A stretch of 19,772 nucleotides of DNA from Spyradocola merdavium (GCA_018711265.1 DVIM01000123.1:1-19772), one strand, 5' to 3'. Shown: positions 6,345 to 13,832, counted from the first letter of the stretch. The notes: a model not told the origin generated them from the sequence alone. A program made the numbers and translations.

Positions 6345-7385
6345 ATGGAACAGAAAAATCAGTTCAAGAACGGATACACCTTTAACCGGATCATCAACGG
6401 CTGCTGGCAGCTCTCCTCGGAGCACTGCCTCCAAGGGCATTTGGACGTCCGGGACGCGCTGCGCGCCTTCCACATGCTGGTGGACCAGGGCTTTACGACC
6501 TTTGACTGCGCGGACATCTACACGGGCGTGGAGGAGATCATCGGCGAGTTCGTAAACGAGCTCAAGCGCGACGGCAACTACCGCGAGGACAAGATCCAGG
6601 TCCACACCAAGTTCGTGCCGGACAAGTCGGTCCTGCCCACCATCAACCGCGCATATACGGAGCGGATCGTGGACCGGTCCCTGATGCGCATGCACCGCGA
6701 GGCCCTGGACCTGGTGCAGTTCCATTGGTGGGATTTCAGCATTCCGGGCATGATGGACACCGCCTTTGACCTGGTGCGCCTGCAGGAAAAGGGCAAGATC
6801 CGCAACATCGGCATGTGCAACATGGACACCGAGCGCCTGAAGATGATGGTCGAGGCGGGCATCCCCGTGGTGTCCAACCAGGCGCAGTATTCCGTTTTCG
6901 ACCGCCGGCCGGAGCGCACGCTGCTGGACTACAGCGCGGCGCACGGCATCTACACCTTCTGCTACGGCACGCTGGCCGGCGGGTTCCTGGACGAGCGCTA
7001 CATGGGCAAGGTCTATGAGGCGCCGGAGACGCGCTCCCAGGTCAAGTACATGCAGATCATCGAGGACTCGCTCGGCTGGGACGGCATGCAGAAGCTGCTC
7101 GTCCTGCTGCGGGACATCGCGGGCAAGTACGGCGTTTCCGTTGCGAACGTGGCGGTGCAGTACATCCTGCGCCAGAAGAGCGTGGGCGCCGTCATGGTGG
7201 GCACGCGCAACTCCAAGCACGTGGAATCCAACGTGCGGACCCTGCAGTTTGACCTTTCCGACGAGGACATGGCCGCCATCCGCGCCTTCCTCGACCAGTA
7301 CCCCACGCCCGAGGGCGAGTGCTACGAGCTGGAGCGGACCTCGCCCCGGTACCAGAGCATCATCCTGACGGACCTGAACAAGTAA
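6345..7385 (+). CDS. Aldo/keto reductase
   Basis: A 346-residue cytosolic NAD(P)-dependent oxidoreductase of the AKR superfamily. The catalytic tetrad is complete: Asp54 and Tyr59 in 'FDCADIYTG', Lys89 in 'VHTKF' and His127 in 'VQFHWWD'. The barrel then shows 'GKIRNIGMCNMD', 'VSNQAQYSVFDRRPE' and the cofactor-side 'AVMVGTRNSKHVESN', all standard AKR landmarks. The chain is slightly longer than the usual 300-330 residues and has a C-terminal Tyr/Glu-rich extension. The substrate is likely a sugar or other carbonyl, but this cannot be fixed. Ribosome site AAAGAGGAGG (6325-6334) precedes ATG 6345. It sits in the middle of the T-box-controlled operon, and nothing in the protein points to amino-acid metabolism. 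Confidence 0.9.
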   Translation: MEQKNQFKNGYTFNRIINGCWQLSSEHCLQGHLDVRDALRAFHMLVDQGFTTFDCADIYTGVEEIIGEFVNELKRDGNYREDKIQVHTKFVPDKSVLPTINRAYTERIVDRSLMRMHREALDLVQFHWWDFSIPGMMDTAFDLVRLQEKGKIRNIGMCNMDTERLKMMVEAGIPVVSNQAQYSVFDRRPERTLLDYSAAHGIYTFCYGTLAGGFLDERYMGKVYEAPETRSQVKYMQIIEDSLGWDGMQKLLVLLRDIAGKYGVSVANVAVQYILRQKSVGAVMVGTRNSKHVESNVRTLQFDLSDEDMAAIRAFLDQYPTPEGECYELERTSPRYQSIILTDLNK

Positions 7386-7404
7386 AGCGCAAGGAGTGAG
7401 GCGA

Positions 7405-8025
7405 ATGCTGAACGACAATGGATTCGACCTGTGGGCGGACGGCTATGACGAGAGCGTGGGCCTCTCCGACGAGGCGGGAACCTACCCCTTTGCGGGGTAC
7501 CGGGCGGTCCTCGGGGAGATCTACCGGCGCGTGCTCTCCGCCCCCGGGCGGAAGGTCCTGGACATCGGCTTTGGCACCGGCACGCTGACCGCCAAGCTCT
7601 GCGCCCAGGGCTGCCAGATCTTCGGCCAGGACTTTTCCCCGCGGATGATCGAGCTTGCGCGGGAGAAGATGCCGGGCGCGGTCCTGTGCCCGGGCGACTT
7701 CTCCAAGGGCCTTGCCGGGGAGCTGAAGCGGCGCAAGTACGACGCGATCGTCGCGACCTATTCCCTGCACCACTTGACGGACGCGCAGAAGGTCGCCTTT
7801 TTGCGGGAGCTCCTGCCCCTGCTCGAGGAGGGCGGCCGCATATACATCGGCGACGTGGCCTTCGCCACGCGCGCGGACCTTGCGGCCTGCCGGGCGCGGG
7901 CCGGGGACCAGTGGGACGAGGACGAGATCTACTTCGTCTGCGAGGACTTGCAGCCGCACTTCCCCACCCTGACCTTTTCCAGGATGTCCGACTGCGCCGG
8001 CGTGCTCGAGCTGCGCGCGCAGTAA
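7405..8025 (+). CDS. Class I SAM-dependent methyltransferase
   Basis: The protein has 206 residues from ATG 7405, chosen because AAGGAG (7391-7396) lies 8 bases upstream. An in-frame GTG at 7396 overlaps that site and is less likely. SAM-binding motif I is 'VLDIGFGTGTLT' at residues 51-62. The acidic residue of motif II is in 'QIFGQDFSPRMIELARE' near 71-87. 'YDAIVATYSLHHLTD' is motif IV, with 'LLEEGGRIYIGDV' after it. This places it with the YrrT/Methyltransf_11 or _25 group of small-molecule methyltransferases. Substrate is unknown. It is 19 bp after the aldo/keto reductase and is the last gene of the T-box operon, with terminator-like hairpins directly after it. Confidence 0.85.
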   Translation: MLNDNGFDLWADGYDESVGLSDEAGTYPFAGYRAVLGEIYRRVLSAPGRKVLDIGFGTGTLTAKLCAQGCQIFGQDFSPRMIELAREKMPGAVLCPGDFSKGLAGELKRRKYDAIVATYSLHHLTDAQKVAFLRELLPLLEEGGRIYIGDVAFATRADLAACRARAGDQWDEDEIYFVCEDLQPHFPTLTFSRMSDCAGVLELRAQ

Positions 8026-8031
8026 GGGGAA

Positions 8032-8065
8032 AGCGGACCTCCGCCCGCATGGGCAGAGGTCCGCT
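8032..8065. repeat. 34-bp palindromic repeat, copy 1
   Basis: AGCGGACCTCCGCCC, GCAT and GGGCAGAGGTCCGCT form a 15-bp stem with one C-A mismatch. It is identical to the copy at 8312-8345 except for one base. It begins 6 bp after the methyltransferase stop. Confidence 0.85.
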
Positions 8066-8093
8066 GAGGCTGTCGAAAAAGTTCGACAGCCTC
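8066..8093. repeat. Perfect 12-bp inverted repeat (hairpin)
   Basis: GAGGCTGTCGAA (8066-8077) and TTCGACAGCCTC (8082-8093) pair perfectly around an AAAG loop, and abut the preceding palindrome without a gap. Part of this unit (TGTCGA-AAA) reappears inverted next to the second 34-bp copy, as TTGTCGATAAA on the minus strand near 8297-8307. Confidence 0.85.
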
Positions 8094-8102
8094 CTGAGGG
8101 AC

Positions 8103-8146
8103 ACCAAACGCACCACCCGCGCGATGCGCGGGGGATGCTTTTTGGT
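8103..8146 (+). terminator. Probable terminator of the T-box operon
   Basis: A 7-bp all-GC stem, CCCGCGC (8116-8122) with GCGCGGG (8126-8132), is extended by imperfect pairing of ACCAAACGCA (8103-8112) with TGCTTTTTGGT (8136-8146). TTTTT at 8139-8143 follows the stem. Confidence 0.55.
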
Positions 8147-8170
8147 TTCCCCCAGTACCCTTTTCCGGCG

Positions 8171-8219
8171 AAAAAACAGCCGATTTTGCGCACTGCGCAC
8201 ACAAAATCGGCTGTTTTTT
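8171..8219. terminator. Bidirectional terminator-like hairpin
   Basis: An 18-bp perfect stem, AAAAAACAGCCGATTTTG (8171-8188) with CAAAATCGGCTGTTTTTT (8202-8219), has an A tract on one side and a T tract on the other, so it would work for both strands. The 13-base loop contains a second small repeat (GCGCA twice). It lies between converging operons, where a two-way terminator is expected. Confidence 0.8.
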
Positions 8220-8229
8220 CTGTCAAGGT

Positions 8230-8264
8230 GTCGGGATTCCCGGTACATGCCCGGGAATCCCGAC
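8230..8264. repeat. Perfect 14-bp inverted repeat (hairpin)
   Basis: GTCGGGATTCCCGG (8230-8243) pairs with CCGGGAATCCCGAC (8251-8264) around a 7-base loop. There is no T tract beyond it. Confidence 0.8.
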
Positions 8265-8311
8265 GTTATTTTCATTGCCCAATTTTCAGCAAGAGGTTTA
8301 TCGACAAGCTG

Positions 8312-8345
8312 AGCGGACCTCCGCCCGCATGGGCGGAGGTCCGCT
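8312..8345. repeat. 34-bp palindromic repeat, copy 2 (also possible terminator)
   Basis: AGCGGACCTCCGCCC, GCAT and GGGCGGAGGTCCGCT pair perfectly over 15 bp. It ends 4 bp from the stop of the minus-strand XRE gene and may end that transcript. It is the partner of the copy at 8032-8065. Confidence 0.85.
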
Positions 8346-8349
8346 TTGT

Positions 8350-8973
8350 CTATCCGGTGCGTTTTCGTCCCAGGGCGGCGATCAGGAGCGCGACGAGAAG
8401 GTAGAGCCCCCACGCGATGTGGAACCCGTCCACCCCGAGCTCGCGCAGCAGGAACACGGAACCCCCAAGCCCCGCGATCAGGAAGGCGCCGTAAACGCGC
8501 TGGCCTTCCCGGTCCGCCTGACTCTGCACATAGAGAAAGAATCCGACCGCGCCCAGGGAGACGACGCCGCCCGCCAGCAACCCGCCGCCAATGCTCGCCC
8601 GGCCGGACCAGACGAGCAGGACGGCCACCGCCAGCGTCACCGCGGCGGCAATCGCCGTTGCCGCGCGGTCCTGGCGGCGGTTTTTCCGCTCCATCTCCAC
8701 GGCGCCGGCGAGAAGATCCGCCGCCGCTTGATCGTCCAAAGAAGATGTCCGCTTCTCCTCTTCCATTTTCTCGGAACGCATGAGTTCCAGCACGGAGACG
8801 TCCAGGGCGTTCGCGAGCGGAAGGAGAAGCTGAATGTCGGGGAATCCCCTGCCGCGCTCCCAGCGGCTCACGGCCTTGCCGGTCACCTGCAATTTTGCCG
8901 CCAGCTCCGCCTGCGTCCAGTTCTTCTCCCTTCGGCATTGGGCGACAAAGGCGCCAAATTTCTCTGCGTCCAC
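8350..8973 (-). CDS. XRE-family transcriptional regulator with C-terminal membrane domain
   Basis: A GTG start at 8973 is chosen because a full AGGAGG (8982-8987) lies 8 bases upstream. A longer frame from ATG 9006 would overlap this ribosome site. The 207-residue product has a helix-turn-helix at residues 6-60, with 'NWTQAELAAKLQVTGKAVSRWERG' and then 'FPDIQLLLPLANALDVSVLELM', a textbook HTH_3. A charged linker follows, then four hydrophobic segments at about 105-122, 128-149, 161-177 and 185-201. Such membrane-linked XRE proteins are common in clostridia and probably act at the membrane or sense it. The ligand and targets are unknown. It is transcribed alone from a promoter at 8995-9023, and its 3' end abuts the hairpin cluster. 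Confidence 0.85.
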   Translation of the reverse strand: MDAEKFGAFVAQCRREKNWTQAELAAKLQVTGKAVSRWERGRGFPDIQLLLPLANALDVSVLELMRSEKMEEEKRTSSLDDQAAADLLAGAVEMERKNRRQDRAATAIAAAVTLAVAVLLVWSGRASIGGGLLAGGVVSLGAVGFFLYVQSQADREGQRVYGAFLIAGLGGSVFLLRELGVDGFHIAWGLYLLVALLIAALGRKRTG

Positions 8974-8994
8974 ACCGTTCACCTCCTGGATTCC

Positions 8995-9023
8995 ACGATA
9001 GCGCAAATGTGGGCGCCTGGCAA
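8995..9023 (-). promoter_or_regulatory. Putative promoter of the XRE regulator gene
   Basis: On the minus strand TTGCCA (9018-9023) and TATCGT (8995-9000) are 17 bp apart. The -35 matches consensus at 5 of 6 positions and the -10 at 4 of 6. The resulting leader would be very short, with the ribosome site almost at its 5' end. The rest of the 135-bp gap to rlmD holds only a GACCGCGCGGTC palindrome near 9070. Confidence 0.4.
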
Positions 9024-9108
9024 CCGATGCGCGCTTTCCGCGGGAGAATCGCGCCTCTACGCATCGTAGACCGCGCGGTCTTGAGGGGCTTGGCGCCGTT
9101 TGGCCTCC

Positions 9109-10473
9109 TTATTCGCGCGGAAGGAAAAGGGCGGCCGTCTCCACCTCGCCCGTCCAGGGGAACATGTCCACGGGCCGGGCGGCCGCGAGGCGGTAGCCCA
9201 GGCCGTCCAGGCGGCGCACGTCGCGGGCGAGCGTCGCCGGATTGCAGGAGACGTAGACGATGCGCGCGGGGGCGCTCTGCGCGGCGGCGCGCAGCACGGC
9301 CTCCTCGCAGCCGCGCCGCGGGGGGTCGAGCACGACCACGTCCGGCCGCAGGCCCTGCGCGACCAGGCGCGGCAAGACCTCCTCGCAGGCGCCCTGGAGG
9401 AACTCCGCGTTGCCGACGCCGTTGCGGGCGGCGTTCTCCTGCGCGTCGCGCACGGCGTCCGGGACGATCTCGATGCCCACGACGCGCCCGGCCTGCCGCG
9501 CCAGCGAAAGGCCGATGGTGCCCGCGCCGCAGTAGGCGTCCACGACGAGCTCCCGGCCCGTGAGCGCGCAGAACGCCGCCGCCTGCGCGTAGAGCCGCTC
9601 GGCCTGCGGCGGGTTGACCTGGTAAAAGGAGAGGGGCGAGAGGCGGAAGCGCAGGCCGCAGAGCTCGTCCTCCAGGTCCCCGTCGCCGAAGAGGGGCAGG
9701 CACCGGCGGCCCAGGATCTCCTGCGTGGGGCGGGGGTTGACGTTCTGCACCGCGCCGCGCAGCGCGGGGACCGCGGCCTGCAGGGCGTCGCGCAGGGCCT
9801 CCTTTGCCGGCAGCGCGGGGGTGGCGGTCACGAGCGTGGCCAGCGCCTCGCCCCGGCGGTTGGTGCGCACAACGAGGTGCCGCACGAGTCCGCGCCGCGT
9901 CCGCTCGTCATAGGGGGCGATGCGGTGGGCGCGCATCCAGGCCAGCACGGCCCGCGCCGCGGCGCAGGACGCCTCGCTCTGCAAAGGGCAGTCCTGCGCG
10001 GGGACGAGGTCGTGCGTGCCGCGGCCCACAAAGCCCAGGCGCGGGTCCTGCGCCGTGCCGCCCGCGCGGAAGGCCGCCTTGTTGCGGTAGCGCCAAGGGT
10101 CTTCCATGCCGAGAATCGGCAGGAGGTCGAACGCCTGCGCCCCGCCCACGCGCGAAAGAAGCCCGGCGACCTGGGACTCCAGCGCGGCAAGGTGCGAGGG
10201 GTAGTCCATGAACTGCATGGCGCACCCGCCGCACCGGCCGTAGAGCGGGCAGCGCGGCGCCGTGCGCCCGGGCGCGGCGTCCAGCACGCGCACCGCGCGC
10301 GCCCGCGCAAAGCGGGGCCGCACCTCTGTGATCTCGGCGAGCACGCGCTCCCCGGGCAGGGTCTGGTCCACGAGAACCGTCAGCCCTTCGACCGCGGCGA
10401 CGCCGCAGCCGGCATCCCCGCTGCGCAGGATCTGCAGCTCGATCTGCTGTCCCTTTTTTACCGGATAATCCAT
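9109..10473 (-). CDS. rlmD: 23S rRNA (uracil-5-)-methyltransferase, RlmD/RlmCD (TrmA/RumA family)
   Basis: The 454-residue enzyme methylates C5 of a uracil in 23S rRNA using SAM. In Gram-positive relatives one enzyme (RlmCD) serves two positions. A TRAM RNA-binding domain covers residues 5-64. Four cysteines (C75, C81, C84, C162) fit the 4Fe-4S site, in 'CPLYGRCGGC' and 'DCPL'. SAM motif I is 'VVDAYCGAGTIGLSLA' (310-325). The 'LDPPRRG' loop is at 382-388, the catalytic nucleophile is Cys410 in 'YVSCNPATLARD', and the general base is probably Glu445. ATG 10473 lies 9 bases after AAAGGAG. ATG 10479 would be only 3 bases away, so the shorter start is preferred. It follows apbE by 62 bp on the same strand, with a weak promoter of its own possible. 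Confidence 0.9.
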   Translation of the reverse strand: MDYPVKKGQQIELQILRSGDAGCGVAAVEGLTVLVDQTLPGERVLAEITEVRPRFARARAVRVLDAAPGRTAPRCPLYGRCGGCAMQFMDYPSHLAALESQVAGLLSRVGGAQAFDLLPILGMEDPWRYRNKAAFRAGGTAQDPRLGFVGRGTHDLVPAQDCPLQSEASCAAARAVLAWMRAHRIAPYDERTRRGLVRHLVVRTNRRGEALATLVTATPALPAKEALRDALQAAVPALRGAVQNVNPRPTQEILGRRCLPLFGDGDLEDELCGLRFRLSPLSFYQVNPPQAERLYAQAAAFCALTGRELVVDAYCGAGTIGLSLARQAGRVVGIEIVPDAVRDAQENAARNGVGNAEFLQGACEEVLPRLVAQGLRPDVVVLDPPRRGCEEAVLRAAAQSAPARIVYVSCNPATLARDVRRLDGLGYRLAAARPVDMFPWTGEVETAALFLPRE

Positions 10474-10510
10474 CGCCATGCGCTCCTTTACAAGTGCGTT
10501 GCGTCGCGGT

Positions 10511-10539
10511 ATAGTAGAGGCGGAAGCCCGGCCGGTCAG
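10511..10539 (-). promoter_or_regulatory. Weak putative promoter for rlmD
   Basis: On the minus strand CTGACC (10534-10539) and TACTAT (10511-10516) are 17 bp apart, each matching consensus at 4 of 6 positions. The -35 overlaps the last codon of apbE. Read-through from apbE is an equally good explanation. Confidence 0.3.
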
Positions 10540-11519
10540 GAAGCCGCTTCGGGCGTGAAGTCGAGGTCGCCCAGGATGCGCACCGTGCCGTCCTCCCGGA
10601 CGAGGACCGCGGCGGCCTGCGGATAGTGCGCCTCGAGGATGCGCGCGGCCTCCTCCTCCCCGGCGACAAAGAGCGCCGTGGATAGGCCGTCCGCGAGCAG
10701 GCCCGTGGGCGCGACGACCGTGACGGAGAGCAGGCCGCTGCGCGCGGGCGCGCCGGTCTCGGGGTCGAGGATGTGGTGGTAGACCACGCCGTCCTTGACG
10801 AAGTAGCGCTGCGCGCCGCTGGAGGTGGAGATGGACCAGTCCCCGCGCAGGGAGAGCCGGCCGATGTAGCCGTCGGAGCGGGGGTCGTCGACGGCCACGA
10901 CCCAGGGAGAACCATCGGGCTTGTCGCCCAGGGTGAAGATGTTTCCGCCCATGTCCAGCAGCGCGCAGGACACGCCGCGCTCGCGCAGGAGCGAGACGAC
11001 CTCGTCCCCGATGGCGCCCTTGGCGACGGCGCCCAGGTCGATCTGCGCGCCGTTTGCGCTCGCGCCCGATTCCGTGAGCGCGATGCGGTCCATGCCCCGG
11101 CAGGTCAGCGCCTCGGCGAGCGCCTCGTCGCTTGGGACCTGCGGGTCCTCGGACTTGTAGTCCCAGAGCGCGGAGGCCGCAAGGAGCGTGACGTCCAGCG
11201 CGCCGCCCGTGTTTTCCGCGATGGCGAGCGCCTCGGCGAGCACGCGGCGCACAAGGGGCGACAGGGGAACGACCTCGCCCGCCGGCGCGCGGTTGAGGCG
11301 GGAGATCTCGCTGTCCTCGCGGTGGGCGGAGAGCAGGGCCTCGCAGTCGTCCACCAGGGCGAGCGCGTCCTGCGCGGTCTGCTCGTCGCCTCCGGACAGG
11401 AGGTTGACGGTGATGAAGGTATCCAGCGCAAAGCTCTGCGCGGTCACGGGCTTGGCGGCGCACCCGGCGCACAGGAGCAGGGCGGCGAGGATCGCCGCGA
11501 AAAATGAGCGTCGCTTCAT
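10536..11519 (-). CDS. apbE: FAD:protein FMN transferase, ApbE family lipoprotein
   Basis: The 327-residue enzyme attaches FMN from FAD to a Ser/Thr of extracytoplasmic target proteins, such as RnfG/NqrC-type subunits or FMN-binding-domain reductases. The signal peptide ends in 'CAGC' with Cys20 as lipid anchor. The -3 residue is Cys where Leu is usual. Family motifs are complete: 'IDLGAVAKG' (160-168), 'DMGGN' (189-193), 'HHILDPETG' (248-256) and 'ADGLSTAL' (276-283), with Asp277 and Thr281 as likely metal ligands. Length is normal. It is transcribed divergently from the NusG-II and Gx genes and probably works with them. The promoter is at 11561-11588 on the minus strand, and the leader has a 16-bp GC palindrome at 11535-11550. 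Confidence 0.93.
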   Translation of the reverse strand: MKRRSFFAAILAALLLCAGCAAKPVTAQSFALDTFITVNLLSGGDEQTAQDALALVDDCEALLSAHREDSEISRLNRAPAGEVVPLSPLVRRVLAEALAIAENTGGALDVTLLAASALWDYKSEDPQVPSDEALAEALTCRGMDRIALTESGASANGAQIDLGAVAKGAIGDEVVSLLRERGVSCALLDMGGNIFTLGDKPDGSPWVVAVDDPRSDGYIGRLSLRGDWSISTSSGAQRYFVKDGVVYHHILDPETGAPARSGLLSVTVVAPTGLLADGLSTALFVAGEEEAARILEAHYPQAAAVLVREDGTVRILGDLDFTPEAAS

Positions 11520-11534
11520 GTTGCAGTCCTTTCC

Positions 11535-11550
11535 GCGGGGCGCGCCCCGC
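11535..11550. repeat. 16-bp perfect GC palindrome in the apbE leader
   Basis: GCGGGGCGCGCCCCGC is its own reverse complement. It lies between the apbE promoter and its ribosome site, so it could be an operator or an mRNA hairpin. No T tract is present on either side. Confidence 0.5.
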
Positions 11551-11560
11551 CGACTTTCAG

Positions 11561-11588
11561 ACTACAATACTTTGGACCGCTTTGTCAA
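11561..11588 (-). promoter_or_regulatory. Putative apbE promoter in the divergent intergenic region
   Basis: On the minus strand a consensus TTGACA (11583-11588) and TGTAGT (11561-11566) are 16 bp apart. The same stretch holds TACAAT (11563-11568) on the plus strand, a possible -10 for the NusG-II/Gx genes, though no good plus-strand -35 is seen. Confidence 0.55.
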
Positions 11589-11600
11589 CGAGGAAACCGG

Positions 11601-11963
11601 ATGAAACGAGGAGACTTTGTCATCATCGCGCTGGCGATCCTGCTGGCGCTGACGCCCCTGCTGCTGCGCCCGGCGCGCGGCGCCGCGCCCCGCGCCGTCG
11701 TGCGCAAGGACGGGGAGATCGCGGCGGAACTGCCCCTGGACGAGGACGCGGTGCTCCGCCTGGACGAGGGCGGACAGAACGTGCTGCGCGTTTCCGGCGG
11801 CGCGATCCGCATGGAGGAGGCCGACTGCCCGGACGGCACCTGTGTGCGCCAGGGGGCCATCCAAAACCCGGGGGAGACCATCGTCTGCCTGCCGAACCGC
11901 GTGACCGTCACCATCGTGGGCAACGGCGAAGAGACGGGCGGCGTGGACGCCGTGGTCCAGTAA
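11601..11963 (+). CDS. NusG domain II-containing protein
   Basis: The 120-residue protein has one N-terminal membrane anchor (residues 7-22) and a small beta domain outside the membrane. The domain shows the NusG_II/DUF1312 signature: 'DCPDGTCVRQGAI' with two cysteines three residues apart (about C75 and C80), and 'ETIVCLPNRVTVTI' with a third cysteine. Despite the name it is not a transcription factor. Genes of this type are regular neighbours of Gx-transporter and ApbE/FMN-binding genes in clostridia and are thought to belong to extracytoplasmic flavin or electron-transfer systems. The ribosome site is weak (GAGG near 11590). The Gx gene follows 17 bp later. Confidence 0.88.
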   Translation: MKRGDFVIIALAILLALTPLLLRPARGAAPRAVVRKDGEIAAELPLDEDAVLRLDEGGQNVLRVSGGAIRMEEADCPDGTCVRQGAIQNPGETIVCLPNRVTVTIVGNGEETGGVDAVVQ

Positions 11964-11980
11964 AGGAGGGGGGAAGCGGA

Positions 11981-12490
11981 ATGCGGGAAAGGAGTCCTGT
12001 GCGCCGTCTGGTGCTCTGCGCGCTGCTCGCCTCCGGGGCGCTCGTGCTCTCGTACGTGGAGAGCCTGTTCCCCCTGCCGCTTCCCCTGCCCGGGGCGCGG
12101 CTCGGGCTGGGGAACGCGATGGTCCTGCTGGCGCTGCTGCTCTTCGGCCTGCGGGAGGCGGCCGGCGTGCTCGCGACAAAGGTGCTGCTCTCGGCGCTGC
12201 TGTTCGGCACGCCCCTGTCCCTGGCCTATGCCGCGGTGGGCGGCGCGCTGTCGCTCAGCGCGATGGCGCTGCTGAACGGGCGCAGGAGCGTGACGCCCAT
12301 TGGGCAGAGCGTGGCCGGGGCGGTGCTGCACAACGCTGGGCAGGTGCTCGTGGCGACCGCGATCACCGCGACGCCGGAGCTCCTGTACTATTTCACTCCC
12401 TTGGGCCTGCTGGGGGTGCTCACGGGCGGGCTGTCCGGCGTGGCGGCCAAGCTCTGCCTGGACCGGCTGCGCCCGCTGCAGGGGAGATAG
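11981..12490 (+). CDS. Gx transporter family protein (heptaprenyl diphosphate synthase component I-like)
   Basis: This very hydrophobic 169-residue protein, with about five membrane segments, starts at ATG 11981 after AAAGGAGGGG (11962-11971). The motif 'PLPLPGARLGLGNAMVLLAL' (about residues 31-50) and the 'GQSVAGAVLHNAGQVLVA' helix (about 107-124) identify the Hpre_diP_synt_I/Gx family. This family is related to ECF S-components and is often mislabelled as heptaprenyl diphosphate synthase subunit I. It could bind or move a small hydrophobic or flavin-like molecule, but its substrate is not established. It forms a two-gene operon with the NusG-II gene and sits opposite apbE, a recurrent arrangement in anaerobic Bacillota. 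Confidence 0.88.
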   Translation: MRERSPVRRLVLCALLASGALVLSYVESLFPLPLPLPGARLGLGNAMVLLALLLFGLREAAGVLATKVLLSALLFGTPLSLAYAAVGGALSLSAMALLNGRRSVTPIGQSVAGAVLHNAGQVLVATAITATPELLYYFTPLGLLGVLTGGLSGVAAKLCLDRLRPLQGR

Positions 12491-12545
12491 GGGCAGCCGC
12501 GCGTCCAAACGCAAAAAACAAAAAATGTCTTTGGGGGTGTGAGCC

Positions 12546-13805
12546 GTGAGAGCGGAGACGGGCGTGCGCGCCCTGCCGGCGCATCTGCGCCATCTGTTCT
12601 TTCTGTGCTTTCTGGTCTACAGCGCGGCCTATGTCGGCCGCTACAACTATTCGTCCGCCATACCGGCCATGGCGGAGGCGGGCTTTGACCGCCAGGTCCT
12701 GGGGGTCTATGGGACGGGCTTCCTGTTCTGCTACGGGGCGGGTCAGCTCCTCAGCGGGTTCCTGGGCGACAAGGTGCCGGCGCGCCGCCTGATCGCGGCG
12801 GGGCTGGTCGGCTCAGGGCTGGCGAACCTGCTGATGGGCTTTTTGCCGCCGGGGTGGCAGTGGATCTGGTGCGTCAACGGCCTGTTCCAGTCCATGCTCT
12901 GGTCGCCGATCACGCGCCTGCTGGCGGACTGGCTGCCGGAAAACGCGCGCAAGGGCGCCATGATTCAGCTCTCCTATTCCTTTGCCGTGGGCGCGCTGGC
13001 GGCCTATGGCCTGTCCGCGCTGCTCCTGCGCATCGCCTCCTGGCAGTGGGTGTTCGCCTCGGCCGCGATCTGCCTGCTGGCCTGCGGCGCGGTTTGGACG
13101 GTCTGGGTGGGGCGCATTGAGCGCCGGCACGCCGGGGAGCGCGCGGCGCGCCTGCCGGTTTCGGAAGGGCGGGCGGAGGCGGCCCCGCTCTCGCTCTGGC
13201 AGATCGTGGCGATGTCCGGGCTGCTGGTGGTGGGCCTTGCGCTGATGAGCGACGGCCTGCTCAAGGACGGCGTTTCGATGTGGATTCCGACCTACCTCAC
13301 CGAGCAGTTCGGCCTGGCGGCCTCGGACGCGGCGCTGGCCACGACCGTCATGCCCCTGCTGAACATGCTGGGCGTGTTCCTGACCGACCGGCTCGTGCGC
13401 GTGTTCCGGGACGAGCTGCGCGCCTCCTGCGCGATGTTCGCCGTGGCCATGGCCGCGCTCGCGGCGCTGGCCCTGGTGCGGGAGAGCGTGGCGCCCGCGC
13501 TGCTCCTGCTGGGCATCGCGATGATGTGCGCGCTGGGGATCAACACGCTCCTTGTGAGCGTGCTGCCGATGTACTTTGTGCCCCTGGGCCGCACCTCGAC
13601 GATCACGGGCCTGCTCAACACCTGCATGCACTTTGCCTCCTCGGTCTCCTCCTATGCGATTGCGGCCATGTCCGCGGCCTGGGGCTGGCCGCCGACGGTG
13701 CTCGGCTGGGCGGGCGTGTCCCTGATCGGGGCGGTCTGCACGCTGGCGGTGCGGGGCAGGTTCTACGGCTTTGTGCGCCGCCTCGAGCCGGAGACGAAAA
13801 AATAG
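12546..13805 (+). CDS. Major facilitator superfamily transporter (GlpT/OPA-like)
   Basis: A 419-residue inner-membrane carrier with about twelve hydrophobic segments and a central charged loop (residues 190-215), as in MFS proteins. The first segment with 'YVGRYNYSSAIPAMAE' and the loop 'GFLGDKVPARRLIAAG' (MFS motif A, about residues 75-90) are close to the organophosphate:phosphate antiporter branch that includes GlpT and UhpT. The start is taken as GTG 12546, after a GGGGGTGTGA ribosome-like stretch. The gene is followed 27 bp later by the GH43 gene, so import of a xyloside or another sugar derivative for that enzyme is a reasonable inference. No promoter could be chosen in the 55 bp upstream, and read-through from the Gx gene is possible. 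Confidence 0.85.
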   Translation: MRAETGVRALPAHLRHLFFLCFLVYSAAYVGRYNYSSAIPAMAEAGFDRQVLGVYGTGFLFCYGAGQLLSGFLGDKVPARRLIAAGLVGSGLANLLMGFLPPGWQWIWCVNGLFQSMLWSPITRLLADWLPENARKGAMIQLSYSFAVGALAAYGLSALLLRIASWQWVFASAAICLLACGAVWTVWVGRIERRHAGERAARLPVSEGRAEAAPLSLWQIVAMSGLLVVGLALMSDGLLKDGVSMWIPTYLTEQFGLAASDAALATTVMPLLNMLGVFLTDRLVRVFRDELRASCAMFAVAMAALAALALVRESVAPALLLLGIAMMCALGINTLLVSVLPMYFVPLGRTSTITGLLNTCMHFASSVSSYAIAAMSAAWGWPPTVLGWAGVSLIGAVCTLAVRGRFYGFVRRLEPETKK

Positions 13806-13832
13806 ATCTACAGCGAAAGGAGCGGAGAAACC

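Noticed and set aside
8032..8345. Possible CRISPR array
   Set aside because: There are only two copies of the repeat, each a self-contained palindrome, about 280 bp apart, with no regular spacers and no cas genes.
8275..9069. Plus-strand frame opposite the XRE regulator
   Set aside because: The minus strand has a clear helix-turn-helix, four membrane segments and AGGAGG. The plus-strand product is charged low-complexity sequence.
9109..11472. Reading rlmD as a much longer fusion extending back through apbE
   Set aside because: The frame stays open upstream by chance. The extension is out of frame with ApbE and has no domain, and AAAGGAG just before ATG 10473 marks the true start.
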